This document shows positions 59,667 through 64,000 of a stretch of 64,000 nt of DNA, in pieces. Each line of letters begins with the position of its first letter. Position 1 is the first letter of the stretch. A program made the translations under genes and the position numbers. The DNA lies in the NCBI RefSeq assembly GCF_000172075.1, contig NZ_ABIC01000003.1:62001-126000 (forward strand), given 5' to 3'. The notes under the pieces were generated by a model. The model did not search any database and was not told the origin of the DNA. It saw only the letters and a list, made by a program, of their open reading frames with translations. The DNA is from Shewanella benthica KT99. GTDB taxonomy: Bacteria; Pseudomonadota; Gammaproteobacteria; Enterobacterales; Shewanellaceae.

Positions 59667-60370
59667 ATGAAGGCTGGTTAGCCCTTTTACAGCAGGCCTT
59701 GAACCTGCTGTTTTCATTGGACCCCGAAGTGTGGTCCATCGTCTCCGTCTCTTTTTCTGTATCTTTTGCAGCGCTAGTGATCACCTTGCTGCCCTCTATG
59801 ATACTAGGATTTGTGCTGGCTTTCGGACGTTTTCCCGGCCGCTGGCTTATCACCAACCTCATTCAAACCCTACAATCTATCCCCACTGTGGTCATAGGTT
59901 TACTCGTCTATCTGATGCTAACCCGTATGGGGCCTCTGGGTGATCTCAAGTGGTTGTTCACTCAAAAAGGCATGATCTTAGGCCAGATGCTAATCTGCGC
60001 CCCTGTGCTGGTAGCCATCAGTCAAGCCGCCTTTACCAGTGTTGACCGCAGAGCCTGGGAAACATCCCGTACCTTAGGCGCCTCCTGGTTAAGATCGATC
60101 TGGACCTTGTGCCGGGAGCTGAAAGTTCCCTTGCTGATGGCTATTGTGGCAGGATTCAGTCGTATCTTGACCGAAGTCGGTTGCTCCATGATGGTGGGCG
60201 GTAATATTGCCGACGTGACTCGCAATATCCCCACCGCTATCGCTTTGGAAACCAGTAAAGGTGATTTTTCCCAGGCGATAGCCTTAGGTTTAGTCTTACT
60301 CATACTCTCTATTGTGCTTAACTTCACCTTAGGTATTCTCAGAGGCAAAGCCGAACCGAGGAGCCACTAA
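59663..60370 (+). CDS. tupB: Tungstate ABC transporter permease
   Basis: A 235-residue membrane permease with about 5-6 helices. The ATP-binding-protein contact loop has the EAA-like form DRRAWETSRTLGASWLRSIW near residue 130, and GFSRILTEVGCSMMVGGNIA follows. Overlaps tupA by 4 bases (ATGA-type coupling) and is 3 bases from tupC. Partners: TupA and TupC. Confidence 0.92.
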   Translation: MNEGWLALLQQALNLLFSLDPEVWSIVSVSFSVSFAALVITLLPSMILGFVLAFGRFPGRWLITNLIQTLQSIPTVVIGLLVYLMLTRMGPLGDLKWLFTQKGMILGQMLICAPVLVAISQAAFTSVDRRAWETSRTLGASWLRSIWTLCRELKVPLLMAIVAGFSRILTEVGCSMMVGGNIADVTRNIPTAIALETSKGDFSQAIALGLVLLILSIVLNFTLGILRGKAEPRSH

Positions 60371-60373
60371 CTT

Positions 60374-61093
60374 ATGGCCAACTTGATTGCGCAGAATATT
60401 GAGATGTGCTTCGATGACAGGCAGTTATTCACCATTGACAGGGTACAACTGTCAGAGGGAAACACCATATATTTGCAGGGTGATAACGGCAGCGGCAAAA
60501 CCACCTTAATGAAGCTGCTCGCAGGTTTGCTGAAACCAAGCCGCGGCACTATCACCGCCGAAGGTTTCGCGCCACTGCCTTGGTGGCGTTCCAATCCTCT
60601 GTTGGGTAAGGCGATTTACTTACATCAGCACCCTTACCTGTTCGATGGTAGCGTCGAATATAACTTGCGCTACCCACATCCATTCAGCGATATGACAGCC
60701 AGTGACCTCAATAAACGCACTCTTGCCGCGATCGAGATGGCCCAGTTGACACATCTATGTAAACAAGCGGCCTCCAGCCTATCCGGCGGTGAGAGGCAGA
60801 GGCTTGCTATTGCCAGAGCCTGGATCATGCGACCTCAATTATTAATGCTAGATGAACCCACCTCTAACATGGATAAATATTCTCAACAACTAGTGCTCAC
60901 CATGATCAGTGAGCTGCAAGAGTTTGGTACCGGCATGTTGATCAGTAGCCATCAGGCTTGCGTGCTGACCAGCTTATGCAATCAGACCTGGATTATAAAA
61001 AACCAGACGATAATATCGTCGGCAGCAAGTGTTAATCCAACGCATACAGGCCCAATAAACATACAGGACTCTCAATATGTCATTGCAAATTGA
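60374..61093 (+). CDS. tupC: Tungstate ABC transporter ATP-binding protein
   Basis: A 239-residue ABC ATPase. Walker A is [14 protein letters not shown] near residue 36, the signature is [15 protein letters not shown] near 136, Walker [11 protein letters not shown] near 158, and the H-loop SSHQA near 191. The C-terminal tail overlaps mobA by 17 bases. Energises TupAB. Confidence 0.93.
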   Translation: MANLIAQNIEMCFDDRQLFTIDRVQLSEGNTIYLQGDNGSGKTTLMKLLAGLLKPSRGTITAEGFAPLPWWRSNPLLGKAIYLHQHPYLFDGSVEYNLRYPHPFSDMTASDLNKRTLAAIEMAQLTHLCKQAASSLSGGERQRLAIARAWIMRPQLLMLDEPTSNMDKYSQQLVLTMISELQEFGTGMLISSHQACVLTSLCNQTWIIKNQTIISSAASVNPTHTGPINIQDSQYVIAN

Positions 61094-61667
61094 TGCCGTG
61101 ATCTTAGCCGGCGGAATGGCTAGGCGCATGGGTGGAAACGATAAAGGTTTAGTCGAACTAAATGAACAAGCTATGATAAAATATGCAATCGATCGGATAA
61201 AACCTCAAGTTAAGGGGATCCTGATCAACGCAAATCGTAATCAAAGCCGTTATGCTGAGTTTGGTTACCCTGTCATCAGTGATGAAGATACTGGTTACTT
61301 AGGTCCACTGGCAGGAATGATCACCGCCATGGGCAATACCCAGGCAGACTATTTATTAGTCGTACCTTGTGACTGCCCCCTGCTACCAACCGACCTAGTA
61401 TCACGCATGCTGGCACAAATAGAGAGCCAAGGTGCCGAACTTGCCGTCGCCAGTGATGGTAAGAGGGAGCAACCCGTGGTCTTGTTGCTCAAGCCCAGCT
61501 TAAGAGACTCGATGAAAGCCTTCTTAGATGCTGGTGAACGCAAAATAGATTTTTGGTACGCCAAACATAACTGTGTTGTCACTGAGTTTTCAGATCAACC
61601 CAATGCCTTTGTTAACGTCAACACGCCAGAACAAAAACAACAACTTGCTGAAGCAATTGCCAAGTAA
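61077..61667 (+). CDS. mobA: Molybdenum cofactor guanylyltransferase MobA
   Basis: A 196-residue enzyme that attaches GMP from GTP to molybdopterin, giving the bis-MGD form used by Shewanella reductases. The nucleotidyltransferase opening [20 protein letters not shown] near residue 9 and [13 protein letters not shown] near 96 (metal-binding) are clear. Overlaps tupC, so made in proportion to the importer. mobB-moeA follows 14 bases later. Confidence 0.95.
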   Translation: MSLQIDAVILAGGMARRMGGNDKGLVELNEQAMIKYAIDRIKPQVKGILINANRNQSRYAEFGYPVISDEDTGYLGPLAGMITAMGNTQADYLLVVPCDCPLLPTDLVSRMLAQIESQGAELAVASDGKREQPVVLLLKPSLRDSMKAFLDAGERKIDFWYAKHNCVVTEFSDQPNAFVNVNTPEQKQQLAEAIAK

Positions 61668-61681
61668 ATTTCGAGGTATAA

Positions 61682-63481
61682 ATGAGCATTCCTTTTACCA
61701 ATCCGCTATCGATCCCGGTACTCGGATTTTGTGCCTATAGCGGCACAGGAAAAACCACCCTACTCAAAAAACTGATCCCAGAGTTAAATAGTCGCGGGGT
61801 TAAGTTGGCGGTGATTAAACACGCCCATCATAACTTCGATGTGGATATTCCGGGAAAGGACAGCTTCGAGATGCGCAAAGCGGGTGCTCGTCAGGTGTTG
61901 GTCGCCTCCCACGTTCGTTGGGCTCTTATGACCGAAGATGCGCTCGAAGACGATCCTCAGCTGCCACATCTGTTGCAACAGATAGAACAAGACAAGGTCG
62001 ACATCGTTTTGGTCGAAGGCTTCAAGAAACTTGAGCTACCAAAAATTGAGCTACATAGAGCCGTCCATGGCAAACCCTTTATTCACACTCATGATGATAA
62101 TATCCAGGCTATTGCCTGCTGTGATAACACCCAAGTACCCGATGGATTACCTCGCTTGGATATCAACGATGTCGCTCAGATAGCCGACTTTGTCATCGAA
62201 TATATCGGCAAGTGGCAAGTCGCTCCTGTCACTCTACCGCTAGCCCCTTCTGCTGGCTGTGAATTCGAGATGAGTAAGACGCTCTCCGTCAGGCAAGGTG
62301 TTGATAATATTCTCTCCTGCGTAAAACCGATCACCGACACCGAGCAGCTAGTATTAGATGATCTTAGCGGTAGGGTGCTCGCCGAAGATGCTATTTCTCC
62401 GGTAAATGTGCCACAAAATACCAATTCTGCTATGGATGGCTATGCATTCAAGCTCTCCGAGCCTAGGCTCGAGCGCTACACCATAGTCGCCGACGTGATG
62501 GCCGGACATCATTTTAAAGGCACGCTACAAGACGGTGAAGCCGTGCGCATCATGACCGGTGCCCCCTTACCCGCTGGCGCCGACACTATACAGGCGAAGG
62601 AGCTTGCTATTGAACAAGGCGCAGAGGTCAGCTTCCAGGGAGAGATAACCTTAGGCCAACATGTGCGCTTAGCCGGAGAAGATATCGCTAAAGGCAAGAC
62701 AGCACTAGCAGCTCATAAGCGTATGCAGGCGCCAGAGCAAGGCATGCTGGCATCCTTAGGATTCGGTCATCTGCCGGTATTCAGACGCCCTAAGGTGGCC
62801 GTTTTCTCCACCGGTGATGAAGTTTGTCAACCCGGTGAACCATTAAAAGACAACTGTATCTACGATTCTAACCGTTTCACCATCAAGTCTATGGTGCGTA
62901 AACTGGGTTGTGAGGTGATCGATTTAGGCATCATTCATGACTCAGAAGATGCCCTCGCCGAGGCGTTACAACAGGCCGCTGTGGATGCGGATATGGTAAT
63001 AAGCTCTGGCGGCGTTTCGGTCGGCGATGCCGACTTCATCAAGCTTGCCTTAGAACGAGTCGGTCAAATTAACTTCTGGCGTATCAATATGCGTCCGGGG
63101 CGACCTCTGGCCTTCGGTCAGATTGGCGACTGTTTATTCTTCGGTTTACCGGGTAACCCAGTTGCAGTCATGGTCTCCTTCATACAATTCGTGCAACCGG
63201 CACTACGTAAACTCGCCGGTGAGAAAGACTGGCAACCTAGCCTAGTTCCCGCGATTGCCGATTGCAAGATGCGCAGCCGCGAGGGACGTACTGAATTTAT
63301 CCGCGGTGTCTACCACTTAGGTCAGGATGGCAAGCTACACGTAACCACAACAGGCGCACAGGGATCAGGCATGCTGAGCTCTATGGTTAAAGGCAATTGT
63401 CTTATCATCATAGGTGAGCAAGATGAGCAGTTAAATCCCGGTGATACCGCTTATATTCAACCCTTTGCCGATCTTCTATAA
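61682..63481 (+). CDS. MobB-MoeA fusion protein
   Basis: A 599-residue two-part protein. Residues 1 to about 170 are MobB: P-loop YSGTGKTTLLKK near residue 19, KHAHHNFDVDIPGKDSFEMR, and LVEGFKKLELPKIELHR. From about 195 on it is MoeA: SVRQGVDNILSCVKPI, NSAMDGYAF, VMTGAPLPAGADTI-like IMTGAPLPAGADTIQ, FSTGDEV, SSGGVSVGDAD and FGLPGNPVAVMVSF. MoeA inserts metal into adenylated molybdopterin; MobB helps MGD formation. Both steps are therefore on one chain. Last gene of the tup operon. Confidence 0.95.
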   Translation: MSIPFTNPLSIPVLGFCAYSGTGKTTLLKKLIPELNSRGVKLAVIKHAHHNFDVDIPGKDSFEMRKAGARQVLVASHVRWALMTEDALEDDPQLPHLLQQIEQDKVDIVLVEGFKKLELPKIELHRAVHGKPFIHTHDDNIQAIACCDNTQVPDGLPRLDINDVAQIADFVIEYIGKWQVAPVTLPLAPSAGCEFEMSKTLSVRQGVDNILSCVKPITDTEQLVLDDLSGRVLAEDAISPVNVPQNTNSAMDGYAFKLSEPRLERYTIVADVMAGHHFKGTLQDGEAVRIMTGAPLPAGADTIQAKELAIEQGAEVSFQGEITLGQHVRLAGEDIAKGKTALAAHKRMQAPEQGMLASLGFGHLPVFRRPKVAVFSTGDEVCQPGEPLKDNCIYDSNRFTIKSMVRKLGCEVIDLGIIHDSEDALAEALQQAAVDADMVISSGGVSVGDADFIKLALERVGQINFWRINMRPGRPLAFGQIGDCLFFGLPGNPVAVMVSFIQFVQPALRKLAGEKDWQPSLVPAIADCKMRSREGRTEFIRGVYHLGQDGKLHVTTTGAQGSGMLSSMVKGNCLIIIGEQDEQLNPGDTAYIQPFADLL

Positions 63482-63668
63482 TTGACCATATGCTCTATAT
63501 ATGGTCTAAATCAAGCAAAAATTTGCACCGTAGCACCCTGTTGTAGATAATTAGTCTTGAAGAACTGGCATGGGTGGGCAAGTGACTAAGCGGCATTAGC
63601 CGCTGGTTTTATGACATGCTAAACTGCGCTTATCTCTTATTGTCACCTCAAGACTGAAACCAGACATC

Positions 63669-64000
63669 ATGGCGCTATCACGGAAAAAGTGGAACAATAT
63701 CATTATTCTCGCATCGATCATGATGATATCTATCCTCACCCTGTTAAAGAATAAAACCGCGACACTCCCCGATGATGCCCTGCCACTATTCGACAACAAC
63801 TCTTCCTTAGTGCAGCTACAACTCGATACTCTCTGGCTCAACAAGGGCAGTAAAGCCTGGCAATGCCACCCAGATATACTCAACTGCCAGTCCTGGGCTA
63901 AGGCATGGAGTGAAATTCATTTGTCAGCCCTAGGCCAAGATATTAATATCCTTACGGCTATTGAGGACGATATTGATAAACACAGTGCACAGAGAGTCGT
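63669..64000 (+). CDS. Unknown membrane-anchored protein, 3' end outside window
   Basis: Open from ATG 63669 to the window end (110 codons so far). The first 26 residues (MALSRKKWNNIIILASIMMI then SILTLL) form a signal anchor, followed by a polar periplasmic part with two Cys residues (WQCHPDILNCQSW). No family was recognised. No strong ribosome site; CATC precedes the ATG. It follows a 187-base gap after moeA. Confidence 0.65.
   Translation, partial: MALSRKKWNNIIILASIMMISILTLLKNKTATLPDDALPLFDNNSSLVQLQLDTLWLNKGSKAWQCHPDILNCQSWAKAWSEIHLSALGQDINILTAIEDDIDKHSAQRV

Overview
The window looks like a chromosomal segment of a marine gammaproteobacterium, almost certainly Shewanella. The evidence is protein-level: the RyhB core, a MobB-MoeA fusion, a YhhQ transporter, ISAs1 and IS4 transposase relics, and several gene neighbourhoods shared with Escherichia coli in rearranged order (nfuA/gntX/bioH, tex/greB/ompR/envZ, rsmJ/rlmJ/prlC/gor). 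No rRNA, tRNA or CRISPR array was seen. Species cannot be fixed from sequence reading alone.

Layout. 296-8737: a chemosensory operon (STAS protein, CheY-like receiver, CheA, CheW, a double-PAS chemoreceptor, CheR, CheB) with no CheD; the chemoreceptor appears chimeric. 8733-11310: a secreted polysaccharide deacetylase and a MATE exporter lying exactly between two copies of a REP/BIME-type repeat. 11500-19157: nfuA, a secreted M14 peptidase, a gntX-like gene, bioH, a small unknown gene and an LTA-synthase-type sulfatase. 19498-24989: tex and greB, divergent from ompR-envZ. 25165-26214: two decayed genes, an outer-membrane protein and a peroxiredoxin stub. 26404-30105: rsmJ, rlmJ, a MATE tail remnant, a lytic transglycosylase and lemA. 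30106-38601: a possible small-RNA locus, an AbgT-family transporter, an RND efflux pump with its adaptor, and a DNA glycosylase-family gene. 38891-39750: dead ISAs1 transposase. 39830-46713: a GST, a thioesterase, prlC, two envelope proteins and gor. 47164-49246: a decay zone with a dead IS4 transposase, small orphan ORFs, a possible attC site and the last part of an integron integrase. 49328-54667: YeiH-family protein, a small membrane protein, an HD-GYP protein, menF and yhhQ. 54786-54990: the Fur-controlled small RNA RyhB. 55081-63481: a histidine kinase/sigma-54 activator pair divergent from tupABC-mobA-mobB/moeA. 63669-64000: start of an unknown membrane-anchored protein.

How genes work together. 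The che genes form one signalling unit. The right end is a coherent metal-cofactor unit: tungstate import (TupABC) feeding molybdopterin assembly (MobA, MobB-MoeA), with a near-consensus sigma-54 promoter directly before tupA and a sigma-54 activator gene next door, so the two-component system probably controls the operon. RyhB sits beside this unit with its own Fur-box promoter.

The most interesting signals are the sigma-54 control of the tungstate/cofactor operon, the RyhB locus, the chimeric chemoreceptor, the REP-bracketed gene pair and the possible fossil integron. No wholly new defence or metabolic system was found.
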